Counted from the first letter of the stretch, positions 1 to 11,785 are shown. The stretch: 28,630 nucleotides of DNA from Branchiostoma floridae (GCF_000003815.2 NC_049981.1:7742895-7771524); one strand, 5' to 3'. Numbers and translations: made by a program. The notes: generated from the sequence alone by a model not told the origin.

Positions 1-1712
1 ACGGGCACCGGGTAGGGGGGTGACTTTAATGACGCGACTGTAGCTTAGACTTTAAAGTTCCGGGCCCCGGCAAATTTGGTATGGTTGGAAAGGTTGCATA
101 GCAAGGAATCGAAAGGTGCAAACCGCAAAATATTCGGATACTTCCTTCTCGAGATATTCTTGAGTATACGGGCTCTGTTTAGGCGCAACCGCTAGCCCCT
201 TCTCCTAAACACCACCGGTCACGGCACCGTGTAGGGGGTGACTTAATGACGCGATTGTAGCTTAGACTTTAAGTTCCGGCCCGGCAAATTTGGTATGGTA
301 GGAAAGGCTGCATAGCAAGAAATCGAAAGGTGCAAACCGCAAAATATTCGGATGCTTCCTTCTCGAGATATTCTTGAGTATACGGGCTCTGTTTAGGCGC
401 AACCGCTAGCCCCTTCTCCTAAACACCACCGGTCACGGCACCGTGTAGGGGGTGACTTAATCACGCGACTGTAGCTTAGACTTTAAGTTCCGGCCCGGCA
501 AACTTGGTATGGTTGAAAAGGTTGCATAGCAAGGAATCGAAAGGTGCAAACCGCAAAATATTCGGATACTTCCTTCTCGAGATATTCTTGAGTATACAGG
601 CTCTGTTTAGGCGCAACCGCTAGCCCCTTCTCCTAAACACCGCCGGTCACGGCACCGGTTAGTGGTGATTTAATGACGCGACTGTAGCTTAGACTTTAAG
701 TTCCGGCCCGGCAAATTTGGTATGGTAGGAAAGATTGCATAGCAAGGAATCGAAAGGTGCAAACCGCGAAATATTCGGATGCTTCCTTCTCGAGATATTC
801 TTGAGTATACGGGCTCTGTTTAGGCGCAACCGCTAGCCCCTTCTCCTAAACACCACCGGTCACGGCACCGGGTAGGGGGTGACTTAATGACGCGACTGTA
901 GCTTAGACTTTAAGTTCCGGCCCGGCAAACTTGGTATGGTAGGAAAGGTTGCATAGCAAGGAATCGAAAGGTGCAAACCGCAAAATATTCGGATACTTCC
1001 TTCTCGAGATACTCTTGAGTATACGGGCTCTGTTTAGGCGCAACCGCTAGCCACTTCTCCTAAACACCGCCGGTCACGGCACTGGGTAGGGGGTGACTTA
1101 ATGACGCGACTGTAGCTTAGACTTTAAGTTCCGGCCCGGCAAACTTGGTATGGTTGGAAAGGTTGCATAGCAAGGAATCGAAAGGTGCAAACCGCAAAAT
1201 ATTCGGATACTTCCTTCTCGAGATATTCTTGAGTATACGGGCTCTGTTTAGGCGCAACCGCTAGCCACTTCTCCTAAACACCGCCGGTCACGGCACCGGT
1301 TAGTGGTGATTTAATGACGCGACTGTAGCTTAGACTTTAAGTTCCGGCCCGGCAAATTTGGTATGGTAGGAAAGATTGCATAGCAAGGAATCGAAAGGTG
1401 CAAACCGCAAAATATTCGGATACTTCCTTCTCGAGATTTTCTTGAGTATACGGGCTCTGTTTAGGCGCAACCGCTAGCCCCTTCTCCTAAACACCACCGG
1501 TCACGGCACCGTGTAGGGGGTGACTTAATGACGCGATTGTAGCTTAGACTTTAAGTTCCGGCCTTGCAAATTTGGTATGGTAGGAAAGACTGCATAGCAA
1601 GAAATCGAAAGGTGCAAACCGCAAAATATTCGAATGCTTCTATCTCGAGATATTCTTGAGTATACGGGCTCTGTTTAGGCGCAACCGCTAGCCCCTTCTC
1701 CTAAACACCGCC

Positions 1713-1812
1713 NNNNNNNNNNNNNNNNNNNNNNNNNNNNNNNNNNNNNNNNNNNNNNNNNNNNNNNNNNNNNNNNNNNNNNNNNNNNNNNNNNNNNNNN
1801 NNNNNNNNNNNN
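1713..1812. other. Assembly gap, 100 N
   Basis: Exactly 100 N inside the satellite. The round number suggests a default gap of unknown true length. Satellite sequence in the same orientation continues on both sides. Confidence 0.99.
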
Positions 1813-4800
1813 GCATAGCAAGGAATGGAAAGGTGCAAACCGCAAAATATTCGGATACTTCCTTCTCGAGATATTCTTGAGTATACGGGCTCTGTTTAGG
1901 CGCAACCGCTAGCCACTTCTCCTAAACACCGCCGGTCACGGCACCGGGTAGGGGGTGACTTAATGACGCGACTGTAGCTTAGACTTTAAGTTCCGGCCCG
2001 GCAAACTTGGTATGGTTGGAAAGGTTGCATAGCAAGGAATCGAAAGGTGCAAACCGCAAAATATTCGGATACTTCCTTCTCGAGATATTCTTGAGTATAC
2101 GGGCTCTGTTTAGGCGCAACCGCTAGCCCCTTCTCCTAAACACCGCCGGTCACGGCACCGGTTAGTGGTGATTTAATGACGCGACTGTAGCTTAGACTTT
2201 AAGTTCCGGCCCGGCAAATTTGGTATGGTAGGAAAGATTGCATAGCAAGGAATCGAAAGGTGCAAACCGCAAAATATTCGGATACTTCCTTCTCGAGATT
2301 TTCTTGAGTATACGGGCTCTGTTTAGGCGCAACCGCTAGCCCCTTCTCCTAAACACCACCGGTCACGGCACCGTGTAGGGGGTGACTTAATGACGCGATT
2401 GTAGCTTAGACTTTAAGTTCCGGCCTTGCAAATTTGGTATGGTAGGAAAGACTGCATAGCAAGAAATCGAAAGGTGCAAACCGCAAAATATTCGGATGCT
2501 TCCTTCTCGAGATATTCTTGAGTATACGGGCTCTGTTTAGGCGCAACCGCTAGCCCCTTCTCCTAAACACCACCGGTCACGGCACCGTGTAGGGGGTAAC
2601 TTAATCACGCGACTGTAGCTTAGACTTTAAGTTCCGGCCCGGCAAACTTGGTATGGTTGAAAAGGTTGCATAGCAAGGAATCGAAAGGTGCAAACCGCAA
2701 AATATTCGGATACTTCCTTCTCGAGATATTCTTGAGTATACAGGCTCTGTTTAGGCGCAACCGCTAGCCCCTTCTCCTAAACACCACCGGTCACGGCACC
2801 GTGTAGGGGGTGACTTAATGACGCGATTGTAGCTTAGACTTTAAGTTCCGGCCTTGCAAATTTGGTATGGTAGGAAAGACTGCATAGCAAGAAATCGAAA
2901 GAGTAGCAAACCGCAAAATATTCGGATGCTTCCTTCTCGAGATATTCTTGAGTATACGGGCTCTGTTTAGGCGCAACCGCTAGCCCCTTCTCCTAAACAC
3001 CACCGGTCACGGCACCGTGTAGGGGGTGACTTAATGACGCGACTGTAGCTTAGACTTTAAGATCCGGCCCGGCAAACTTGGTATGGTTGGAAAGGTTGCA
3101 TAACAAGGAATCGAAAGGTGCAAACCGCAAAATATTCGGATACTTCCTTCTCGAGATACTCTTGAGTATACGGGCTCTGTTTAGGCGCAACCGCTAGCCA
3201 CTTCTCCTAAACACCGCCGGTCACGGCACTGGGTAGGGGGTGACTTAATGACGCGACTGTAGCTTAGACTTTAAGTTCCGGCCCGGCAAACTTGGTATGG
3301 TTGGAAAGGTTGCATAGCAAGGAATCGAAAGGTGCAAACCGCAAAATATTCGGATACTTCCTTCTCGAGATATTCTTGAGTATACGGGCTCTGTTTAGGC
3401 GCAACCGCTAGCCCCTTCTCCTAAACACCACCGGTCACGGCACCGTGTAGGGGGTGACTTAATGACGCGACTGTAGCTTAGACTTTAAGTTCCGGCCCGG
3501 CAAATTTGGTATGGTAGGAAAGGCTGCATAGCAAGGAATCGAAAGGTGCAAACCGCAAAATATTCGGATGCTTCCTTCTCGAGATATTCTTGAGTATACG
3601 GGCTCTGTTTAGGCGCAACCGCTAGCCCCTTCTCCTAAACACCGCCGGTCACGGCACCGTGTAGGGGGTAACTTAATGACGCGACTGTAGCTTAGACTTT
3701 AAGTTCCGGCCCGGCAAACTTGGTATGGTTGGAAAGGTTGCATAACAAGGAATCGAAAGGTGCAAACCGCAAAATATTCGGATGCTTCCTTCTCGAGATA
3801 TTCTTGAGTATGCGGGCTCTGTTTAGGCGCAACCGCTAGCCCCTTCTCCTAAACACCGCCGGTCACGGCACCGGGTAGGGGGTGACTTAATGACGCGACT
3901 GTAGCTTAGACTTTAAGTTCCGGCCCGGCAAACTTGGTATGGTTGGAAAGGTTGCATAGCAAGGAATCGAAAGGTGCAAACCGCAAAATGTTCGCATACT
4001 TCCCTCTCGAGATATTCTTGAGTATACGGGCTCTGTTTAGGCGCAACCGCTAGCCACTTCTCCTAAACACCACCGGTCACGGCACCGGGTAGGGGGTGAC
4101 TTAATGACGCGACTGTAGCTTAGACTTTAAGTTCCGGCCCGGCAAACTTGGTATGGTTGGAAAGGTTGCATAGCAAGGAATCGAAAGGTGCAAACCGCAA
4201 AATATTCGGATACTTCCTTCTCGAGATACTCTTGAGTATACGGGCTCTGTTTAGGCGCAAACGATAGCCACTTCTCCTAAACACCGCCGGTCACGGCACC
4301 GGGTAGGGGGTGACTTAATGACGCGACTGTAGCTTAGACTTTAAGTTCCGGCCCGGCAAACTTGGTATGGTTGGAAAGGTTGCATAGCAAGGAATCGAAA
4401 GGTGCAAACCGCAAAATATTCGGATACTTCCTTCTCGAGGTATTCTTGAGTATACGGGCTCTGTTTAGGCGCAACCGCTAGCCCCTTCTTCTAAACAAAG
4501 CCGGACACGGCACCGGGTAGGGGGTGACTTAATGACGCGACTGTAGCGTAGACTTTAAGTTCCGGCCCGGCAAATTTGGTATGGTAAGAAAGGTTGCATA
4601 GCAAGGAATCGAAAGGTGCAAACCGCAAAATATTCGGATACTTCCTTCTCGAGATATTCTTGAGTATACGGGCTCTGTTTAGGCGCAACCGCTAGCCCCT
4701 TCTCCTAAACACCACCGGTCACGGCACCGTGTAGGGGGTAACTTAATGACGCGACTGTAGCTTAGACTTTAAGATCCGGCCCGGCAAACTTGGTATGGTT

Positions 4801-5943
4801 GGAAAGGTTGCATAACAAGGAATCGAAAGGTGCAAACCGCAAAATATTCGGATGCTTCCTTCTCGAGATATTCTTGAGTATGCGGGCTCTGTTTAGGCGC
4901 AACCGCTAGCCCCTTCTCCTAAACACCACCGGTCACGGCACCGTGTAGGGGGTGACTTAATGACGCGACTGTAGCTTAGACTTTAAGTTCCGGCCTTGCA
5001 AATTTGGTATGGTAGGAAAGACTGCATAGCAAGGAATCGAAAGGTGCAAACCGCAAAATATTCGGATGCTTCCTTCTCGAGATATTCTTGAGTATACGGG
5101 CTCTGTTTAGGCGCAACCGCTAGCCCCTTCTCCTAAACACCACCGGTCACGGCACCGTGTAGGGGGTGACTTAATGACGCGATTGTAGCTTAGACTTTAA
5201 GTTCCGGCCTTGCAAATTTGGTATGGTAGGAAAGACTGCATAGCAAGAAATCGAAAGGTGCAAACCGCAAAATATTCGAATGCTTCTATCTCGAGATATT
5301 CTTGAGTATACGGGCTCTGTTTAGGCGCAACCGCTAGCCCCTTCTCCTAAACACCGCCGGTCACGGCACCGTGTAGGGGGTAACTTAATGACGCGACTGT
5401 AGCTTAGACTTTAAGATCCGGCCCGGCAAACTTGGTATGGTTGGAAAGGTTGCATAACAAGGAATCGAAAGGTGCAAACCGCAAAATATTCGGATGCTTC
5501 CTTCTCGAGATATTCTTGAGTATGCGGGCTCTGTTTAGGCGCAACCGCTAGCCACTTCTCCTAAACACTGCCGGACACGGCACCGGGTAGGGGGTGACTT
5601 AATGACGCGACTGTAGCTTAGACTTTAAGTTCCGGCCCGGCAAACTTGGTATGGTTGGAAAGGTTGCATAGCAAGGAATCGAAAGGTGCAAACCGCAAAA
5701 TGTTCGCATACTTCCCTCTCGAGATATTCTTGAGTATACGGGCTCTGTTTAGGCGCAACCGCTAGCCACTTCTCCTAAACACCACCGGTCACGGCACCGG
5801 GTAGGGGGTGACTTAATGACGCGACTGTAGCTTAGACTTTAAGTTCCGGCCCGGCAAACTTGGTATGGTTGGAAAGGTTGCATAGCAAGGAATCGAAAGG
5901 TGCAAACCGCAAAATATTCGGATACTTCCTTCTCGAGATATTC

Positions 5944-6050
5944 TGGGGTATCCGGCTTCTGTTAAGGCGCACCCGTAAGCCCTTTTTTTTAACCAAACCG
6001 GATCAGGGCCCGGGGTGGGGGTGACTTAATGACGCCACTGTAGCTTACAC
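5944..6050. other. Error-like degenerate satellite monomer
   Basis: One monomer suddenly departs from consensus with lengthened or collapsed homopolymers (ccctttttttttaacc, cggggtgggggtg) and missing bases, while both neighbours match the consensus. This pattern fits the low-quality end of a sequencing read better than natural divergence. Similar short patches occur at 1-80 (doubled g, c and a runs) and at 8125-8155 (ccttaacccccccggtccc). Confidence 0.6.
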
Positions 6051-6417
6051 TTTAAGTTCCGGCCCGGCAAAGTTGGTATGGTTGGAAAGGTTGCATAGCA
6101 AGGAATCGAAAGGTGCAAACCGCAAAATATTCGGATACTTCCTTCTCGAGATATTCTTGAGTATACGGGCTCTGTTTAGGCGCAACCGCTAGCCCCTTCT
6201 CCTAAACACCACCGGTCACCGCACCGTGTAGGGGGTGACTTAATGACGGGACTGTAGCTTAGACTTTAAGTTTCGGCCCGGCAAACTTGGTATGGTTGGA
6301 AAGGTTGCATAGCAAGGAATCGAAAGGTGCAAACTGCAAAATATTCGGATACTTCCTTCTCGAGATATTCTTGAGTATACGGGCTCTGTTTAGGCGCAAC
6401 CGCTAGCCCCGTCTTCT

Positions 6418-6658
6418 NNNNNNNNNNNNNNNNNNNNNNNNNNNNNNNNNNNNNNNNNNNNNNNNNNNNNNNNNNNNNNNNNNNNNNNNNNNNNNNNNNN
6501 NNNNNNNNNNNNNNNNNNNNNNNNNNNNNNNNNNNNNNNNNNNNNNNNNNNNNNNNNNNNNNNNNNNNNNNNNNNNNNNNNNNNNNNNNNNNNNNNNNNN
6601 NNNNNNNNNNNNNNNNNNNNNNNNNNNNNNNNNNNNNNNNNNNNNNNNNNNNNNNNNN
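6418..6658. other. Assembly gap, 241 N
   Basis: Sized gap inside the satellite, roughly one monomer long. The array resumes in the same orientation. Confidence 0.99.
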
Positions 6659-7379
6659 GGGGTGACTTAATGACGCGACTGTAGCGTAGACTTTAAGTTC
6701 CGGCCCGGCAAACTTGGTATGGTTGAATAGGTTGCATAGCAAGGAATCGAAAGGTGCAAACCGCAAAATATTCGGATACTTCCTTCTCGAGATATTCTTG
6801 AGTATACGGGCTCTGTTTAAGCGCAACTGCTAGCCCCTTCTTCTAAACAAAGCCGGACACGGCACCGGGTAGGGGTGACTTAATCACGCGACTGTAGCTT
6901 AGACTTTAAGTTCCGGCCCGGCAAATTTGGTATGGTTGGAAAGGTTGCATAGCAAGGAATCGAAAGGTGCAAACCGCAAAATATTCGGATACTTCCTTCT
7001 CGAGATATTCTTGAGTATACGGGCTCTGTTTAGGCGCAACCGCTAGCCACTTCTCCTAAACACCGCCGGTCACGGCACCGGGTAGGGGGTGACTTAATGA
7101 CGCGACTGTAGCTTAGACTTTAAGTTCCGGCCCGGCAAACTTGGTATGGTTGGAAAGGTTGCATAGCAAGGAATCGAAAGGTGTAAACCGCACTATATTC
7201 GGATACTTCCTTCTCGAGATATTCTTGAGTATACGGGCTCTGTTTAGGCGCAACCGCTAGCCCCTTCTCCTAAACACCACCGGTCACGGCACCGTGTAGG
7301 GGGTGACTTAATGACGCGACTGTAGCTTAGACTTTAAGTTCCGTCCCGGCAAACTTGGTATGGTTGGAAAGGTTGCATA

Positions 7380-7751
7380 NNNNNNNNNNNNNNNNNNNNN
7401 NNNNNNNNNNNNNNNNNNNNNNNNNNNNNNNNNNNNNNNNNNNNNNNNNNNNNNNNNNNNNNNNNNNNNNNNNNNNNNNNNNNNNNNNNNNNNNNNNNNN
7501 NNNNNNNNNNNNNNNNNNNNNNNNNNNNNNNNNNNNNNNNNNNNNNNNNNNNNNNNNNNNNNNNNNNNNNNNNNNNNNNNNNNNNNNNNNNNNNNNNNNN
7601 NNNNNNNNNNNNNNNNNNNNNNNNNNNNNNNNNNNNNNNNNNNNNNNNNNNNNNNNNNNNNNNNNNNNNNNNNNNNNNNNNNNNNNNNNNNNNNNNNNNN
7701 NNNNNNNNNNNNNNNNNNNNNNNNNNNNNNNNNNNNNNNNNNNNNNNNNNN
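7380..7751. other. Assembly gap, 372 N
   Basis: Sized gap inside the satellite, with the same unit in the same orientation on both sides. Confidence 0.99.
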
Positions 7752-8852
7752 AGCTTAGACTTTAAGTTCCGGCCTGGCAAATTTGGTATGGTAGGAAAGG
7801 CTGCATAGCAAGAAATCGAAAGGTGCAAACCGCAAAATATTCGGATGCTTCCATCTCGAGATATTCTTGAGTATACGGGCTCTGTTTAGGCGCAACCGCT
7901 AGCCCCTTCTCCTAAACACCGCCGGTCACGGCACCGTGTAGGGGGTAACTTAATGACGCGACTGTAGCTTAGACTTTAAGATCCGGCCCGGCAAACTTGG
8001 TATGGTTGGAAAGGTTGCATAACAAGGAATCGAAAGGTGCAAACCGCAAAATATTCGGATGCTTCCTTCTCGAGATATTCTTGAGTATGCGGGCTCTGTT
8101 TAGGCGCAACCGCTAGCCCCTTCTCCTTAACCCCCCCGGTCCCGGCCCGGGTAAGTGGTGACTTAATGACGCGACTGTAGCTTAGACTTTAAGTTCCGGC
8201 CCGGCAAATTTGGTATGGTAGGAAAGATTGCATAGCAAGGAATCGAAAGGTGCAAACCGCAAAATATTCGGATACTTCCTTCTCGAGATATTCTTGAGTA
8301 TACGGGCTCTGTTTAGGCGCAACCGCTAGCCCCTTCTCCTAAACACCACCGGTCACGGCACCGTGTAGGGGGTAACTTAATGACGCGACTGTAGCTTAGA
8401 CTTTAAGATCCGGCCCGGCAAACTTGGTATGGTTGGAAAGGTTGCATAACAAGGAATCGAAAGGTGCAAACCGCAAAATATTCGGATACTTCCTTCTCGA
8501 GATACTCTTGAGTATACGGGCTTTGTTTAGGCGCAACCGCTAGCCACTTCTCCTAAACACCGCCGGTCACGGCACTGGGTAGGGGGTGACTTAATGACGC
8601 GACTGTAGCTTAGACTTTAAGTTCCGGCCCGGCAAACTTGGTATGGTTGGAAAGGTTGCATAGCAAGGAATCGAAAGGTGCAAACCGCAAAATATTCGGA
8701 TACTTCCTTCTCGAGATATTCTTGAGTATACGGGCTCTCTTTAGGCGCAACCGCTAGCCACTTCTCCTAAACACCGCCGGTCACGGCACCGGTTAGTGGT
8801 GATTTAATGACGCGACTGTAGCTTAGACTTTAAGTTCCGGCCCGGCAAATTT

Positions 8853-9604
8853 NNNNNNNNNNNNNNNNNNNNNNNNNNNNNNNNNNNNNNNNNNNNNNNN
8901 NNNNNNNNNNNNNNNNNNNNNNNNNNNNNNNNNNNNNNNNNNNNNNNNNNNNNNNNNNNNNNNNNNNNNNNNNNNNNNNNNNNNNNNNNNNNNNNNNNNN
9001 NNNNNNNNNNNNNNNNNNNNNNNNNNNNNNNNNNNNNNNNNNNNNNNNNNNNNNNNNNNNNNNNNNNNNNNNNNNNNNNNNNNNNNNNNNNNNNNNNNNN
9101 NNNNNNNNNNNNNNNNNNNNNNNNNNNNNNNNNNNNNNNNNNNNNNNNNNNNNNNNNNNNNNNNNNNNNNNNNNNNNNNNNNNNNNNNNNNNNNNNNNNN
9201 NNNNNNNNNNNNNNNNNNNNNNNNNNNNNNNNNNNNNNNNNNNNNNNNNNNNNNNNNNNNNNNNNNNNNNNNNNNNNNNNNNNNNNNNNNNNNNNNNNNN
9301 NNNNNNNNNNNNNNNNNNNNNNNNNNNNNNNNNNNNNNNNNNNNNNNNNNNNNNNNNNNNNNNNNNNNNNNNNNNNNNNNNNNNNNNNNNNNNNNNNNNN
9401 NNNNNNNNNNNNNNNNNNNNNNNNNNNNNNNNNNNNNNNNNNNNNNNNNNNNNNNNNNNNNNNNNNNNNNNNNNNNNNNNNNNNNNNNNNNNNNNNNNNN
9501 NNNNNNNNNNNNNNNNNNNNNNNNNNNNNNNNNNNNNNNNNNNNNNNNNNNNNNNNNNNNNNNNNNNNNNNNNNNNNNNNNNNNNNNNNNNNNNNNNNNN
9601 NNNN
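8853..9604. other. Assembly gap, 752 N
   Basis: Largest gap in the array, about 3.5 monomers if its stated size is right. The satellite continues in the same orientation beyond it. Confidence 0.99.
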
Positions 9605-10636
9605 CAACCGCTAGCCCCTTCTCCTAAACACCACCGGTCACGGCACCGTGTAGGGGGTGACTTAATGACGCGACTGTAGCTTAGACTTTAAGTTCCGGCC
9701 CGGCAAACTTGGTATGGTTGGAAAGGTTGCATAGCAAGGAATCGAAAGGTGCAAACCGCAAAATATTCGGATACTTCCTTCTCGAGATATTCTTGAGTAT
9801 GCGGGCTCTGTTTAGGCGCAACCGCTAGCCCCTTCTCCTAAACACTGCCGGACACGGCACCGGGTAGGGGGTGACTTAATGACGCGACTGTAGCTTAGAC
9901 TTTAAGTTCCGGCCCGGCAAACTTGGTATGGTTGGAAAGATTGCATAGCAAGGAATCGAAAGGTGCAAACCGCAAAATATTCGGATACTTCCTTCTCGAG
10001 ATATTCTTGAGTATACGGGCTCTGTTTAGGCGCAACCGCTAGCCCCTTCTCCTAAACACCACCGGTCACGGCACCGGGTAGGGGGTGACTTAATGACGCG
10101 ACTGTAGCTTAGACTTTAAGTTCCGGCCCGGCAAACTTGGTATGGTAGGAAAGATTGCATAGCAAGGAATCGAAAGGTGCAAACCGCAAAATATTCGGAT
10201 ACTTCCTTCTCGAGATATTCTTGAGTATACGGGCTCTGTTTAGGCGCAACCGCTAGCCCCTTCTTCTAAACAAAGCCGGACACGGCACCGGGTAGGGGTG
10301 ACTTAATGATGCCACTGTAGCTTAGACTTTTAGTTCCGGCGCGGCAAATTTGGTATGGTTGGAAAGGTTGCATAGCAAGGAATCGAAAGGTGTAAACCGC
10401 AAAATATTCGGATACTTCCTTCTCGAGATATTCTTGAGTATACGGGCTCTGTTTAGGCGCAACCGCTAGCCCCTTCTCCTAAACACCACCGGTCACCGCA
10501 CCGGGTAGGGGGTGACTTAATGACGCGACTGTAGCTTAGACTTTAAGTCCCGGCCCAGCAAACTTGGTATGGTTGGAAAGGTTGCATAACAAGGAATCGA
10601 AAGGTGCAAACCGCAAAATATTCGGATGCTTCTTCT

Positions 10637-10736
10637 NNNNNNNNNNNNNNNNNNNNNNNNNNNNNNNNNNNNNNNNNNNNNNNNNNNNNNNNNNNNNNNN
10701 NNNNNNNNNNNNNNNNNNNNNNNNNNNNNNNNNNNN
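10637..10736. other. Assembly gap, 100 N, at satellite/Helitron junction
   Basis: A 100-N run separates the last satellite monomer from the Helitron-derived reading frame. The round size suggests unknown length, so the two flanks need not be adjacent in the genome. Confidence 0.99.
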
Positions 10737-11061
10737 TTCAGGACAACTGCTAAACTTGCTAGCAAAAATAAACACTATTGGACCACCAACATGGTTTGTC
10801 ACTGTGTCTGCTAATGATTTAAACTGGCCAGAATTGTTCATGACCCTGAATCCTGACCTGACCTATGAAGAAGCTAAAGCATTACCACAACAAGACAAAT
10901 GGAACCTAATGAGATCAGACCCTGTCATGTGTGCGATACACTTTAATAGACGCACTGATGCACTTCTACGCTTCATACTGAAGAGTCCACAACATCCCAT
11001 TGGTAGAATCAAAGATCACTGGATTCGTGTGGAATTCCAATTAAGAGGTTCTCCACAGTGA
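10737..11061 (+). pseudogene. Helitron Rep-domain fragment (Helitron_like_N), truncated at the HUH motif
   Basis: An open frame emerges from the N gap and runs about 107 codons to a TGA at 11059. Its order of motifs is that of the Helitron helicase-like N-terminal/Rep region: GPPTWFVTVSANDLNWPEL, then LTYEEAKAL, DPVMCAIHFNRR, and finally RVEFQLRGSP. In intact Helitron proteins the block RxEFQxRGSP is followed directly by the HUH metal-binding motif of the rolling-circle nickase. Here it reads RGSPQ-stop, so the histidines, the catalytic tyrosines and the whole helicase are absent, and the next 150 bases carry no HUH-like motif in any frame I read. The 5' side is lost in the gap. It is a dead fragment of a rolling-circle transposon; family assignment is firm, subfamily is not. 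Confidence 0.88.
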
Positions 11062-11449
11062 AATTTCTGTCACGAAGAAAGAACGACAATGCACATCCGG
11101 GACCTCTTCCCGCCTTTGGCTGTGGTCTCGCACCGGAGTTTCTTTTACGATTTTTATATCCGGCACACAGCGCACACAAGGGATACAATTCCGCCCACAA
11201 AAGTACGCCGGAAAATCCAATTATACCAGTGAACAAAGGTTTCCAGCCAACTTCCCATAGATTTTAGACATAAACTTCTAGTTTAATAATGATGCACATT
11301 TTACTGGAACACAACATGAAATTTTGAGGTAGTCCTTCCAAATGCGCCCCGGCCAGCTTTTTTTAAAAGCTTTCTTGTTTAAGATGAGATGCTAAATTTG
11401 AGTCCCGTGTTCGAGGAGGTACATAGAGCATATTACAACAGCCTCGTTA
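11062..11449. other. Intergenic, no gene supported
   Basis: Short open frames exist on both strands (for example 11009-11236 minus and 11058-11267 plus), but they overlap each other, have no recognisable motif and no splice context. Nothing functional can be supported. Confidence 0.6.
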
Positions 11450-11451
11450 CT

Positions 11452-11785
11452 CCGATGGGTAACGCTAGTTCACCTTTACCCGCGGGTAACCTTTATCCGA
11501 CGTTTTTTTAAACAGGATATGTAGGATATCAAATCGAAGGACGATGGATCCTCCTCCTCACCTCACCTCACCGGCCATAGGGGCAGCAATCCTATCAACG
11601 TAAGTTTTCCATCTCCTTCTGTCTTCCGCCAAGGTTTCTAGCTGGTTTCAAGTATCCAAACTGCAATATTCTTGATATTTTCTATATATTCATATTGCAA
11701 TTTAAGATCGTCCGTGTGCATCATATCCCCAATTGCCTTTTTTTCAACGGATATAGGTTACCCCGCGGATAAAGCGTTACTTTCA
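11452..11785. repeat. Dispersed repeat with inverted ends around a LINE tail
   Basis: The left part contains gggtaacgct and cgcgggtaacctttatccg. The right part contains aggttaccccgcggataaag followed by cgttac, which is the approximate inverted copy of the left. The two arms lie about 280 bases apart and enclose the reverse-transcriptase tail annotated separately. The pattern fits a composite repeat or a short transposon with imperfect inverted ends. The family is not recognised with certainty. Confidence 0.4.
11566..11638 (-). pseudogene. C-terminal tail of a non-LTR retrotransposon reverse transcriptase
   Basis: Read on the minus strand, one frame gives NQLETLAEDRRRWKTYVDRI followed by AAPMAGEVR and a stop. 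The pattern LAxDRxxWxxxVxR close to a stop codon is the usual C-terminus of LINE ORF2 proteins (CR1/I/jockey-like groups). A stop lies just upstream in the same frame, so only about 28 codons remain. It is a relic without function. The identification rests on a short motif and is moderate. Confidence 0.5.

Larger units (their letters stand above)
1..10636. repeat. Satellite array, 214-bp tandem unit, about 43 sequenced monomers
   Basis: The whole stretch is head-to-tail copies of one unit. The landmark gacgcgactgtagcttagac recurs every 213-217 bases (near 31, 248, 462, 675, 889 and onward), and writing out a consensus monomer gives exactly 214 bases. Monomers are highly similar and differ by scattered substitutions (aaacttgg or aaatttgg, cgact or cgatt, tgtaggg or gggtaggg). 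Each unit carries a short imperfect hairpin, CTCGAGA-TAT-TCTTGAG. Because 214 is not divisible by three, any open frame shifts from one monomer to the next, and the recurring minus-strand frames of about 65 codons show no coding logic. Four N runs interrupt the array. No gene is seen in it. I do not recognise the unit; it is a satellite in the structural sense only, and its chromosomal location cannot be told. Confidence 0.97.

Noticed and set aside
40-120. RNA polymerase III A-box-like (tagcttagac) and B-box-like (ggaatcgaaagg) sequences in the satellite unit
   Set aside because: Both deviate from consensus at important positions, the spacing is wide, and no tRNA-like fold was found.
1675-6826. 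Recurrent minus-strand open frames in the satellite (starting MRLNRARILKNISRRK)
   Set aside because: The same short frame recurs because the monomer recurs; the unit is not a multiple of three, the frames end at random or run into N, and no family motif is present.
7334-9607. Open frames spanning N runs
   Set aside because: They consist almost wholly of unknown bases, so no coding claim is possible.
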